Assembly (NCBI GenBank): GCA_050012355.1
Contig: JBEKHI010000113.1
Coordinates: 1-24,056, forward strand
Direction of reading: 5' to 3'
Length of the DNA: 24,056 nucleotides
Source of the DNA: JBEKHI01 sp050012355
GTDB lineage: Bacteria > Actinomycetota > Actinomycetes > Streptosporangiales > Streptosporangiaceae
Notes under the pieces: generated by a model
Seen by the model: the letters and a program-made list of their open reading frames with translations, nothing else
The model's database searches: none
What the model was told of the DNA's origin: nothing
Shown: one piece after another, positions 16,147-23,907 of the stretch
Numbering within the stretch: position 1 is the first letter of the stretch
How the letters are laid out: the number at the start of each line of letters is the position of its first letter
Position numbers and translations under genes: made by a program

Positions 16147-16526
16147 CCGGGTGCGTGGCAGCGTTCCTGGTGGGTGCTACACCAACCAGCAAAGCCTGCC
16201 TCGTCCCGGGGGGCGGTCGCGGTGGCGTGAAAGCCGGGTGGCTGCGGGCCGTTGGCGGCCGGGGCCGGCTGCTCTGGGTCGGGTGCTGCTGGTGGTGCTG
16301 GTGGTGTTCATGGGCGCGGTAAGGCCGTCGGCCTGGATGTGCCGTTGCTGGGCGGTGCGGCAGTGCCCGCACTCTTTGCTCGTCAGCGTCGCACCGCCCA
16401 GAATCGGTCCGCTGCTTCGACCGGCTGGCCGGTGACGGCGGCAACCGTCGCGGCGGAGGCACCGTTGCATCACGAAATGCCCCTTAATGTCTCCTGTGAA
16501 GAGCATGCATAACTAGGGTCGACCAC
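16147..16526. other. Intergenic region without a convincing gene
   Basis: About 380 GC-rich bases between the divergent oxidoreductase operon and the secreted protein gene. A rightward open stretch over about 16320-16512 (GLDVPLLGGAAVPALFARQR, ending at TAA 16510-16512) has mildly coding-like third positions but no start or recognisable domain. It may be a gene remnant or leader. No clear promoter was assigned for 16527. Confidence 0.4.
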
Positions 16527-18605
16527 GTGCGTAGACGACTCACCGCCGCAGCGTTGGCCGCCCTCGGATTGCTCGCCATCCCCGCCAGCCCGGGTATCGC
16601 TCGCGCGGACAGCGTCGTCGCCGAGACCCAGCTCACCAATTTCCACCAGATCCTGGTGGACAGCGCCGACGGCTACGTCTTCCTGAGCGAGGGCGGCACC
16701 GACTTGAACATGACCACCTCCGAGCCCGGCGGACTGGTAGTGACGAACCTGGCCGGAGCCTACGTGACCACGCTGTACAGCGGGGACGGGGTGGAGGGCC
16801 TGGCCCTCGACGACGGCACGCTCTATGTGGCCGTCGCGGACGAGACCGAGATCGCGGCGGTCGACGTCGCGACGATCAAGGACCCGACCCCGACCGAGAC
16901 TGTGTATCCGCTGGGCAGCGGTGACGTCCCGTACAGCGTGGCCGTGCAGAGCGGCAAGATCTGGGTCAGCTACGTGCCGGCGAACGCGTACCAGACGACG
17001 GGCAACGCGGCGATCGGCGACATCAACCTGTCAGCGTCAAGCGCGTCCAGCGCCTTCGAAGCGGACACGGCGGGATCGGCCGACTGGTCCGCTCCGCCGG
17101 ACCTCGCCGCCGACCCCGATGACGATGGTGCCCTGGTCGCGGTGCTGCCGGAAATTTCGGCGGCCAGCGCCGCTACGTTCAGCACCACGACCGATCCAGC
17201 GACCGTGCTTACCGCCCAGACGTACCTCGGCGGCTTCGGCACGACGGCCACCTGCGCTTTCGAGAGTCAGGTGGCGTTCGTGCCCGGCACGCAAGGGACC
17301 GAGTTCATCACCGCGTGCAAGGGCCCGCAGACGCAAGAGGTCTGGAGCACTACGAACCTGACGACCCCGCTGCGTAACTACCCGACCGGAGAGGACCCGG
17401 TCGGGGTAGCGGTCGCCCCGGACGGGACGATCGCTGGCGGGATGTCGGATCCGGACCAGGAGAACCCGCCCGTCGTATACATCTACAATCCCGATGGCAC
17501 GCTGATGAACATCATCGCGATCCCGTCACAGGAACAGGACGGGATCGAATCGTTCCTCGACAGCAACACCCAGGACGTGGCCTGGTCGGCGGACGGTTCG
17601 CAGCTCTACCTGGTCACCGATGAGTTCAACGTAGACACCGGGGCGATGACGTACGCGCTTCGCGTGCTGGACAGCCCGGAAATCACCCGCAGTACGCTGA
17701 CCCTCTCCGGCGCATCGAGCATTGACCTGTCGAAGAGCATCAGCCTGACCGGAAAGGTCACGCTGAGCACCGGCGCCGTTCCGGCCGCCGGCACAGCCAT
17801 CACCATCACCCGCTCGGGGGTAGGTGCGGCTCGGACATTCACCACTACCATTGGACTTAACGGCGAGTTCAGTCTCACCGATACCCCGACGTCCGCCGGC
17901 ACGTATACCTACTCCGCGACGTACGCGGGCACCGCCACCGTGGCAGCGGCCACGGGGTCAGAGGTGGTGCAGGTTATCCGGGCAGCCACCTCGCTCACGG
18001 TGGCGGCGAACGGGTCCACGTTCAATTATGAGCCGACCGTCACGGTGACCGTGCACCTCGGCGCCACGTACACCAACCGCGTGGTCTCGGTCTACGCCCA
18101 GCCGTTCGGCAGCAAGAGCAAGACGCTGATCAAGAGCGGGAAAGTCAACGCGGCCGGAAGACTCGTGGTGGATTACCGGGCACCGCACAGCACGACGTTC
18201 AGCGCGGTGTTCGCCGGCGACGCACGTTACGCGCCAGCCACGGTCACCCGCGCGGTGTACGTGCGGGCGAGCGTGTCGCAGAAGCTCACCGGCTACTACG
18301 GGACCGACGGCAAGTATCTGCTGTATCACTCGTCGTCAGACCTGGATGTCGCGGGGAGCGTCGCGCCGAACAAGTACCGCGAGTGCGTGGAACTGGAGCT
18401 CCAGGAATACTACGAGGGCACCTGGTACGACGAGACGAGCGCCTGCGGCTACTTGAGCAAGTCCAGTACGATCTCCGGGCGCCTCACGTTGAGCGGCGCG
18501 GACACGGGCGTGCCGTACCGGATCCGGATCGACTACCTGCGCGGAAGCGACACGTCTAACCTGAGCAACGACAGTGTCTGGCAGTACTTCATGGTCGAGA
18601 GCTAG
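16527..18605 (+). CDS. Secreted beta-propeller/Ig-like repeat protein
   Basis: 692 aa from GTG 16527. Residues 1-28 form a Sec signal (VRRRLTAAALAALGLLAIPA, SPGIARADS). Residues about 30-380 contain propeller-like strands (LALDDGTLYVAVADE, PVGVAVAPDGTIAGG, TQDVAWSADGSQLYLVTDE). Two bacterial Ig-like domains follow at about 385-480 (TLTLSGASSIDLSKSISLTG) and 480-575 (TSLTVAANGSTFNYEPTVTV). The C-terminal 115 residues (VSQKLTGYYGTDGKYLLYHS, CVELELQEYYEGTWYD) are aromatic-rich with Cys near YRECVEL and SACGYL. No enzyme motif or anchor is seen, so a surface-binding or adhesive role is likely. Its TAG shares bases with the TAG of the convergent gene (CTAG at 18602-18605). Confidence 0.85.
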   Translation: MRRRLTAAALAALGLLAIPASPGIARADSVVAETQLTNFHQILVDSADGYVFLSEGGTDLNMTTSEPGGLVVTNLAGAYVTTLYSGDGVEGLALDDGTLYVAVADETEIAAVDVATIKDPTPTETVYPLGSGDVPYSVAVQSGKIWVSYVPANAYQTTGNAAIGDINLSASSASSAFEADTAGSADWSAPPDLAADPDDDGALVAVLPEISAASAATFSTTTDPATVLTAQTYLGGFGTTATCAFESQVAFVPGTQGTEFITACKGPQTQEVWSTTNLTTPLRNYPTGEDPVGVAVAPDGTIAGGMSDPDQENPPVVYIYNPDGTLMNIIAIPSQEQDGIESFLDSNTQDVAWSADGSQLYLVTDEFNVDTGAMTYALRVLDSPEITRSTLTLSGASSIDLSKSISLTGKVTLSTGAVPAAGTAITITRSGVGAARTFTTTIGLNGEFSLTDTPTSAGTYTYSATYAGTATVAAATGSEVVQVIRAATSLTVAANGSTFNYEPTVTVTVHLGATYTNRVVSVYAQPFGSKSKTLIKSGKVNAAGRLVVDYRAPHSTTFSAVFAGDARYAPATVTRAVYVRASVSQKLTGYYGTDGKYLLYHSSSDLDVAGSVAPNKYRECVELELQEYYEGTWYDETSACGYLSKSSTISGRLTLSGADTGVPYRIRIDYLRGSDTSNLSNDSVWQYFMVES

Positions 18606-19684
18606 GCGTCATCCCCTGGGACGTTTGCCCCCTCGGCGTGCTGCTCGGGCGCACCCTTGATCGCGATCGCCGCGTGGGGCTCGAGAGCCGCGTCGAAAAG
18701 CTCGGCCACCGACTTTCGGATCTCCTCGCGCAGAGCTGCCTTGTCTCCACAGAGGTTCTCGATGTTCCGCTGATAAAGGACGAACCTCATCCCGAAGGGG
18801 ACTCGCGAGCGTGCTCCCGCCGCGAAGTCTCCGCCCAGCCCGCCAAACAGACTGTCCGAATCGCCGCCCCCAGTGCTGGGCCCTTCCAGATGCCACCGGC
18901 GATCCGGATCCACACCCTGCTCGACCCGCGACTTGTCCGGCAGCAACACCACGTCCGCCAGGGCGCCGGCTGAGCCGCCCGTCTCGGAGTCATGAACCCT
19001 GATCTCCGCATTAGCCTGCGCTTCGAAGTCAGCACCCGCCATCCGGTACGGCACCACCCAGGTGCCAGAACCGGAGGTCAGCGCCGCCGCCGCGGCGAAG
19101 TCGGCCCGTCCCGCCTCAGGGTTGCCCGCATCGAGCCAGACCTTGACCTGGCCGCGTAGCGCCCACCCAGGGGCGAACCGGCTGGCTACTTCCAGAAGGT
19201 CATCGAGGTGTCCGCCCGCCTCCTCGAATCGACCCAGGCGGTACAGTGCGACCGCGAGGCGCCACAGCGCCTGGGCGGACGCCGGGTCGGTGTCAGCCGC
19301 CGCCTGGGCGGCCCGGCGCGCATCCTCAAAATGCCCAAGCCACCACAGCGACTCCGAGGCGAGCACGAGCGCCGCGATCCGCACCGCGGGCACCGTATCT
19401 CCCAGGTGGCGATGGGCCACCCACAGGGCCTCAAGTGGATGATCGGGACAGCTGCGGGTGTGTTCACGCAGCGTCTCCAGCACATCCTTCGCCGATTCCC
19501 GGGCGTCATGGCGGTGTCCGGCGGGAACCAGGTTAAGCCACCGGGCCGCGGCTTCTCTCAGTGGCGCGTCCAGCTCGAAGTCGCGCGCTTTGGGGTTCGC
19601 CACATAGCCAGGTCCGGAGTGATGGGAGGGCCGGGCCGCTGGAATGACGGAGGGTGTCACATCACCTTCTGGCAGGGGGCACAT
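18602..19684 (-). CDS. TPR protein with degenerate zincin-like domain
   Basis: 360 aa, no signal peptide, so cytoplasmic. Residues about 85-200 are TPR-like helices (SESLWWLGHFEDARRAAQAA, LWRLAVALYRLGRFEEAGGH). Residues about 215-335 resemble the small Zincin_1 (DUF1025) metallopeptidase fold: DFEAQANAEI, ALADVVLLPD, SLFGGLGG, then RFVLYQRNIENLC and DKAALREEIRKSVAELFDAA. In active members the last helix contains HExxH, while here the matching segment has no His pair, so zinc catalysis is not expected. ATG 19684 is preceded by GTGAGGAAC at good spacing. It is divergent from the GH87-like gene and convergent with the secreted propeller gene. A scaffold role is inferred from the lost active site. 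Confidence 0.65.
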   Translation of the reverse strand: MCPLPEGDVTPSVIPAARPSHHSGPGYVANPKARDFELDAPLREAAARWLNLVPAGHRHDARESAKDVLETLREHTRSCPDHPLEALWVAHRHLGDTVPAVRIAALVLASESLWWLGHFEDARRAAQAAADTDPASAQALWRLAVALYRLGRFEEAGGHLDDLLEVASRFAPGWALRGQVKVWLDAGNPEAGRADFAAAAALTSGSGTWVVPYRMAGADFEAQANAEIRVHDSETGGSAGALADVVLLPDKSRVEQGVDPDRRWHLEGPSTGGGDSDSLFGGLGGDFAAGARSRVPFGMRFVLYQRNIENLCGDKAALREEIRKSVAELFDAALEPHAAIAIKGAPEQHAEGANVPGDDA

Positions 19685-19986
19685 GATCGTTCCTCACCTC
19701 GGGCCGCGCCCGCTGGGGAGCAGCAAGATTCCCGTTCACTCTAGTGGGCCGGTGCCGGCGTCGCGGCGGCGCTGGTTGGTTCGTGCGAGCTGGTGATCAT
19801 CCACGACGGCTTTCATGATGCTGCAATGTAAACGACAGATCTATGCAATAACTTGCTGAAAATATACAATTACCGGATTCATCATTGTAAGAACCGGCGT
19901 GATCGTGTTACATGAACGAATGAGCGCGGGAAGTGTCATGACATCGAGGTCTCCGCGTTCGTTGAGTCCATGGAAGGCGGTGGGCC
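19685..19986. other. Divergent intergenic region with AT-rich promoter zone
   Basis: No gene. An AT-rich island at about 19825-19895, in otherwise GC-rich DNA, probably holds the promoter of the secreted glucanase-like gene and of the TPR gene. It contains GCAA-TAAC-TTGC and TACAAT (19865-19870) inverted against ATTGTA (19884-19889), possible operator arms. I could not fix a -35/-10 pair. GGAAGG at about 19974 lies ten bases before GTG 19987. Confidence 0.4.
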
Positions 19987-22515
19987 GTGTTCGCACGAAG
20001 CCTCACCACGGGCGTGGTCGTGGCCATGTTCGTAGCATTGGCAGGCACCGCTGGCGCGGTTGCAGCAAGCGCTTCGCCAGCACCTGTTCCTAGTCACAGC
20101 CAAGTGGTGCCAACCTCCGGCGACGGGCACGGTGCCAAGGTCCCATTCACCGAGTACTCGGCAGTCGGATCCGACAGCAACGGCACCGTGATCGGCCCCT
20201 CCTACAACCTCTACACGCTGGCCGCCGAGGCCGTGGGCCGCACCGCGGTCACGCTCAGCGGGGCTGGCCAGTACGTCGACTTCACCCTCGCCAAACCGGC
20301 GAACGCGGTCGACATCCACTACTCCATCCCCGACTCGGCCGACGGCACCGGGTTGACGACGCCGCTGAAGGTGTTCGTGAACGGCCGCGAGAGACCCGAC
20401 CTGACTCTCTCCTCGGTGTACGACTGGTTCTACGGCGTTTACCCGTTCACCAACGACCCGGCCGACCTAGACGGTCACCACATGTACGACGACGTGCGGA
20501 CCCTGTTCGGCAGGACTCTGCCAGCCGGGACGCACGTCCGGTTCGAGATCGCCAATCCGTCGATCCCGGTCACCATCAACGTCGCGGACTTCCAGCAGGT
20601 CGCGCCGCCCGCGCCGCAGCCGCCCGGCTCGATCTCGGTGCTGTCTTACGGGGCGGATCCGACCGGCCAGACGGACTCGACAACCGCCATACAGAACGCG
20701 ATTAACGCCGGCAGTGCGGAAGGCAAGGCGGTCTACATCCCGCCGGGCAACTACCTCGTCACCGCCCACCTGATCGTCAACAACGTAACGCTGATCGGTG
20801 CGGGCGAGTGGTACTCGGTGCTGGGAGGTAATGGCGTCGGCGTCTTCGGCAACCTGCCACCCGACCCCAGTACCAACGTCCACCTGTCGAACTTCGCCAT
20901 TTTCGGCCAGGTCAACGTCCGGGTCGACTCCGAGGACTTCATGGGCATCGGCGGAGGGCTGCAAGACTCCACCATCAGCAACGTGTGGATCCAGCACGTC
21001 CAGGCCGGCATCTGGATGACCGGTCCGTTCACCAACCTCAAGATCAGCAACGTGCGGATCCAGGACACAGTCGCCGACGGGATCAACTTCGACGGCGGAA
21101 TCACCGACTCCTCCGTCACCAACACCTACATCCGCAACACCGGCGACGACGGCATCGCGCTGTGGTCCAACGGTGTCGCCGACGCCAATGACATCGTCTC
21201 GCACGACACCGTCGTGCTGCCTATCCTGGCGAACAACTTCGCTATTTACGGCGGCAGCGACAACTCCATCGTCAACGACTACGGCACTGACACAATCACC
21301 CAGGGTGGCGGCATCCAGGTCGGCAACCGGTTCTCCGCTGTGCCGCTGTCCGGGACGACCACCATCGCCGACAACACGCTGGTCCGTACCGGCACTCTCG
21401 ACCCGAACTGGAAGTTCGGCGTGGGCGCGATCTGGTTCTACGCCTCCGATAGCGAGGATATGACCGGCACGATCAACGTCGACCACAACACGATCCTCGA
21501 CAGCCCGTACGACGCGTTCGGGTTCGTCGGCGACTACATTCCCAACGCCACTCCGCCCGCCTACGCGATCGACAATGTCCACATCAACGACAACATCGTG
21601 CACAATGTCGGCACCTTCGTGTTCCAGCTCCAGTCCGCCGGGTCGGACGACACGATCTCCAATGTGACCGCCACCGGGGTCGGCCTGGACGGGACGATGG
21701 CCTGCGCCTACGGCATCACGCCCACCTACGGGCCGGGCAACAGCGGGTGGAGCGGCTCGGAGTGCACATTCCCGCCGTTCAACATCCTCAGCACGTCTAC
21801 CTCGTCGCTGGACTTCGGCCTGGTCAACCTGAACACCCAGAGTCCGTCGCAGTCGGTCACTATCACCAACCCAGGACCGGACGCGGCGCCCATCTCCTCC
21901 GTCTACGCGACCAATGGGTTCGATGAGACCAACAACTGCCCGGCGACGCTCGCCGTCGGGGCCAGTTGCACGGCCACGGTCACCATCACGCCCACTTCCG
22001 TGCAGCAATACCAGGGCAGCCTGGTGTTCGACGCCAACCCCGCCAATAACCCGTTCGCGCCGTACGTGGTCAGCCTGAGCGCCGCGGTCTACAACCCGAA
22101 CGGCAACCTCGCGCTGACGGCCACCGCCTCGGCCAGCAACACCCTTGCCGGGTTCCCGGCGAGCAACGCCAACGACGGCAACCAGGCCACCTACTGGCAG
22201 GCGGCGAACAGCACCGGCGTACTCACGCTGCAGCTGGCAGAGCCGGCCCCGGTGGACAGACTCGTCCTGGAGCTTCCTCAGGGCTGGGGAGACCGGGACC
22301 AGACCATCGAGGTCGACGGCAGCACCGACGGCCAGACCTGGACCCAACTGGTCGCGCCGACGGTCTACTTGTTCAGTGCGAACAACGCAGCAGGCAACAA
22401 CGTTGTCGACATCCCCGTTCCCAACACCACGGTGAACTACATTCGCCTGGACATCAGCAATAACAACGTCCAGGGCGCCCCGCAGATAGCCGAGTTCGAG
22501 GTCTACTCGAACTAA
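19987..22515 (+). CDS. Secreted GH87-like glycoside hydrolase (alpha-1,3-glucanase/mycodextranase type) with anchor-D and discoidin domains
   Basis: 842 aa. Sec signal at 1-33 (VFARSLTTGVVVAMFVALAG, AVAASASPA). Residues about 45-205 form a carbohydrate-binding-like sandwich (VTLSGAGQYVDFTLAKPANA, GTHVRFEIANPSIPVTINVA). From about 213 comes the beta-helix with SVLSYGADPTGQTDSTTAIQ and KAVYIPPGNYLV. Asp364 (ADGINFDGG) and the pair Asp387-388 (RNTGDDGIALWS) resemble the Asp cluster of GH87 enzymes, which cut alpha-1,3-glucan or nigeran. Residues about 604-700 are a choice-of-anchor-D (HYDIN-like) domain (SLDFGLVNLNTQ) and about 706-842 an F5/8 type C discoidin/CBM32 domain. The length and domain order suit extracellular attack on fungal or bacterial alpha-glucan. 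GTG start follows GGAAGG. A strong hairpin terminator follows. Substrate is inferred. Confidence 0.85.
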   Translation: MFARSLTTGVVVAMFVALAGTAGAVAASASPAPVPSHSQVVPTSGDGHGAKVPFTEYSAVGSDSNGTVIGPSYNLYTLAAEAVGRTAVTLSGAGQYVDFTLAKPANAVDIHYSIPDSADGTGLTTPLKVFVNGRERPDLTLSSVYDWFYGVYPFTNDPADLDGHHMYDDVRTLFGRTLPAGTHVRFEIANPSIPVTINVADFQQVAPPAPQPPGSISVLSYGADPTGQTDSTTAIQNAINAGSAEGKAVYIPPGNYLVTAHLIVNNVTLIGAGEWYSVLGGNGVGVFGNLPPDPSTNVHLSNFAIFGQVNVRVDSEDFMGIGGGLQDSTISNVWIQHVQAGIWMTGPFTNLKISNVRIQDTVADGINFDGGITDSSVTNTYIRNTGDDGIALWSNGVADANDIVSHDTVVLPILANNFAIYGGSDNSIVNDYGTDTITQGGGIQVGNRFSAVPLSGTTTIADNTLVRTGTLDPNWKFGVGAIWFYASDSEDMTGTINVDHNTILDSPYDAFGFVGDYIPNATPPAYAIDNVHINDNIVHNVGTFVFQLQSAGSDDTISNVTATGVGLDGTMACAYGITPTYGPGNSGWSGSECTFPPFNILSTSTSSLDFGLVNLNTQSPSQSVTITNPGPDAAPISSVYATNGFDETNNCPATLAVGASCTATVTITPTSVQQYQGSLVFDANPANNPFAPYVVSLSAAVYNPNGNLALTATASASNTLAGFPASNANDGNQATYWQAANSTGVLTLQLAEPAPVDRLVLELPQGWGDRDQTIEVDGSTDGQTWTQLVAPTVYLFSANNAAGNNVVDIPVPNTTVNYIRLDISNNNVQGAPQIAEFEVYSN

Positions 22516-22535
22516 CCGGCGATCGTCAGCTAAGA

Positions 22536-22576
22536 GGCCTGGTGCGCCGGATGTGCTTTATCCGGCGCACCAGGCC
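22536..22576. terminator. Perfect 17-bp stem-loop, bidirectional terminator
   Basis: The 17-base arm starting GGCCTGGTGCG (22536-22552) is exactly complementary to the arm ending CACCAGGCC (22560-22576), with loop GTGCTTT. It lies 21 bases after the GH87-like stop and 13 before the leftward stop at 22589-22591. There is no U tract, as is common in actinomycete terminators. Confidence 0.8.
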
Positions 22577-22588
22577 GTTCATCGCGGG

Positions 22589-22756
22589 CTATTCAGGCTT
22601 GTAGGGCCAGACCAGGTACTGAGCGGTGGAGTAGTTCGCGGCCCGGGTGTTCTCGCTTAACCTCATGAATTCCGGCTCTTGCGCGAATTTTGTGGGGGTG
22701 GCTACGCAGGGCCGGCGGGCAAGTTCACCGGAGCCTCTCCCGAGGACCCGGAAAAG
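22589..22756 (-). pseudogene. C-terminal remnant (or very small gene) on the reverse strand
   Basis: The reverse frame is open for 56 codons to TAG 22589-22591. Its end, TPTKFAQEPEFMRLSENTRA then ANYSTAQYLVWPYKPE, is rich in Tyr, Trp, Asn and Glu and looks like a genuine protein tail. An in-frame TGA at 22757-22759 cuts it upstream, and the only ATG (22666) would give 25 residues without a good ribosome site. The strong bidirectional terminator beyond its stop supports a former gene here. I do not recognise the family. Confidence 0.4.
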
Positions 22757-22769
22757 TCAGGGTCTGCGG

Positions 22770-22782
22770 CCGTTAATAACGG
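22770..22782. repeat. 13-bp palindrome
   Basis: CCGTTA-A-TAACGG is a perfect odd palindrome of 6-bp arms, 15 bases left of a larger inverted repeat. It has operator-like size, but no gene start lies nearby to assign it to. Confidence 0.4.
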
Positions 22783-22797
22783 TCGCGAGCCCTGCGG

Positions 22798-22850
22798 CAA
22801 GATAGTGGAAATCTCCCGTCGCCGGCCGATAAGAGACTTCCACTATCTTG
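22798..22850. repeat. Imperfect 18-bp inverted repeat
   Basis: CAAGATAGTGGAA-A-TCTC (22798-22815) faces GAGA-C-TTCCACTATCTTG (22833-22850). Seventeen of 18 positions pair, with one A/C mismatch at the thirteenth-to-fourteenth boundary, around a 17-base loop. AT content is higher than the surroundings. It could be a MITE/transposon end remnant, a hairpin or an operator. No target-site duplication was recognised. Confidence 0.5.
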
Positions 22851-22980
22851 ACCTACGCCCCGGAACAGGGCACACCGGCAGCTCCAGAACCGCCGCAATC
22901 CAGGCCGCAGCGCGCCCTGATCACCTCACCGACGAACGGGGTGGCCTGACGTGCGGTTTCCGGACGCGGTGCATGGAAGT

Positions 22981-23019
22981 CGGGCCGCTCGGCTCGCGCG
23001 TGGGAGCGGCCCGTTCTTG
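22981..23019 (+). terminator. Candidate intrinsic terminator, rightward
   Basis: CGGGCCGCTC (22981-22990) and GAGCGGCCCG (23004-23013) are perfect 10-bp arms around 13 bases, followed by TTCTTGT. A rightward open frame with a Pro-rich tail (TYAPEQGTPAAPEPPQSRPQ) ends at TGA about 22946, but without a start or known domain. The terminator may therefore be an orphan from a lost gene. Confidence 0.45.
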
Positions 23020-23104
23020 TGTCCACATTGTCAGAAGAGTGCCGGTCATTTCCGGACCGCATGCTGAATTGGTGTCGATACCTGGGGCTATCGGGCCCCG
23101 GGCC

Positions 23105-23635
23105 TCAGACCGATGGCGCAGTGGACGGCACGGTGGGTACGGGCAGGGAGACCGGCAGGCAGGCGTTGGAGTTGATCGCGGTCAGGGCGGTCGCCAGCGC
23201 GGTAGCCGCTTGGAGCGCTGTGGACAGGTCGGGCGGGGTGGCGATCCCGGCGGCGATGACGTCGAGCGTGGCCTGGCGCAACTGCACCTCGTCGACCAGA
23301 CACTGATGCGCGTTCGTCGGCGTTGGGGGGCCGGACGGGGTGGGCAGTGCTGGCAGGCAGCCCGCGCTCACCGCGGCGATCACCGCGGCCATCAGGCTGC
23401 CGGCGCTCTGGCTGAGTTTAACCGGGTCGGGCGGGATGGCCGACAGTGCGGTGCCGAGGCTCGTCACCGCGCTGGTCAACTGCTGCACCTGCGCCGTGGC
23501 CGCGGTACACGAGGCGGCCGGTGCGGCGGGCGCCGCCACAGCGGCGGAAGCGGTCGCGCCGAAGGCGACGGTACCGCTGACTGCCAGGGGCAGGGCTAGG
23601 GCGAGGGAAAGGTAGACGCGAAACCGCCGAGACAT
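23105..23635 (-). CDS. Small secreted protein with two Cys-paired repeats
   Basis: 176 aa. Sec signal at about 1-32 (MSRRFRVYLSLALALPLAVS then GTVAFGATASAA). The mature part consists of two similar helical units, each bounded by two cysteines: C43 to C93 and C112 to C159. Each ends with a Pro-rich segment (CLPALPTPSGPP, CLPVSLPVPTVP), and IPPDPVKLSQSAGSLMAAVI aligns with TPPDLSTALQAATALATALT. Two disulfides are expected. AAGGAGGACTTC before ATG 23635 is a near-perfect ribosome site and fixes the start. No known domain; function unknown. It is monocistronic. Confidence 0.8.
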   Translation of the reverse strand: MSRRFRVYLSLALALPLAVSGTVAFGATASAAVAAPAAPAASCTAATAQVQQLTSAVTSLGTALSAIPPDPVKLSQSAGSLMAAVIAAVSAGCLPALPTPSGPPTPTNAHQCLVDEVQLRQATLDVIAAGIATPPDLSTALQAATALATALTAINSNACLPVSLPVPTVPSTAPSV

Positions 23636-23712
23636 GAAGTCCTCCTTGGTGTGGATGAGTCAGTCATAGAGTAATCAGAATGTATCTTTCCGTAACCACG
23701 TCGTGCGGAAAC

Positions 23713-23740
23713 CCCTGGTGACCTGCCCCCATCACCAGGG
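23713..23740. other. 9-bp stem-loop upstream of the small secreted protein gene
   Basis: CCCTGGTGA (23713-23721) and TCACCAGGG (23732-23740) pair perfectly around ten bases. It lies 78 bases upstream of the leftward start at 23635, beside the divergent promoter region. It could be a leader structure or a terminator of an upstream transcript; there is no U tract. Confidence 0.45.
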
Positions 23741-23807
23741 AAGGGGGCGGCCAGTGGCCACAGGGCTGAGAGGCAGCGTCCTGAAGGCTCCGATCACAGA
23801 AGGCGCA

Positions 23808-23827
23808 AGTCGACATATATGTCGACT
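23808..23827. promoter_or_regulatory. 20-bp perfect palindromic operator
   Basis: AGTCGACATA is followed directly by its reverse complement TATGTCGACT. Size and perfect dyad symmetry fit a homodimeric repressor (TetR, GntR, MarR or PadR type). It overlaps the -35 region of the likely rightward promoter and lies 81 bases before GTG 23908. The cognate regulator is not in the window. Confidence 0.65.
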
Positions 23828-23839
23828 GTGACGTATTAT
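23810..23839 (+). promoter_or_regulatory. Candidate sigma70-type promoter
   Basis: TCGACA (23810-23815) is followed after 18 bases by TATTAT (23834-23839). The -10 has one mismatch to consensus. The -35 is inside the palindrome, so binding there should block transcription of the rightward gene starting at about 23908. Confidence 0.5.
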
Positions 23840-23907
23840 GTCCGTAGGCTGAACGTCCGATCGCCCGCATGCGCCGGATGCCGGCGCGGATAGCGCCATG
23901 AGAAGCG

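Noticed and set aside
16127..16506. Reverse-strand open frames of about 110 codons between the two divergent genes
   Set aside because: Pro/Arg/His-rich translations, overlapping the promoter and operator of the oxidoreductase operon; no domain or start signal.
20467..22347. 626-codon open frame antisense to the GH87-like gene
   Set aside because: Val/Asp/Arg/Gly-rich translation without domains; explained by the strong third-position G/C bias of the sense gene, which has clear domains and a signal peptide.
22679..23599. 306-codon forward open frame across the small secreted gene
   Set aside because: Gly/Arg-rich, no domain, no ribosome site, and antisense to a gene with a perfect ribosome site and signal peptide.
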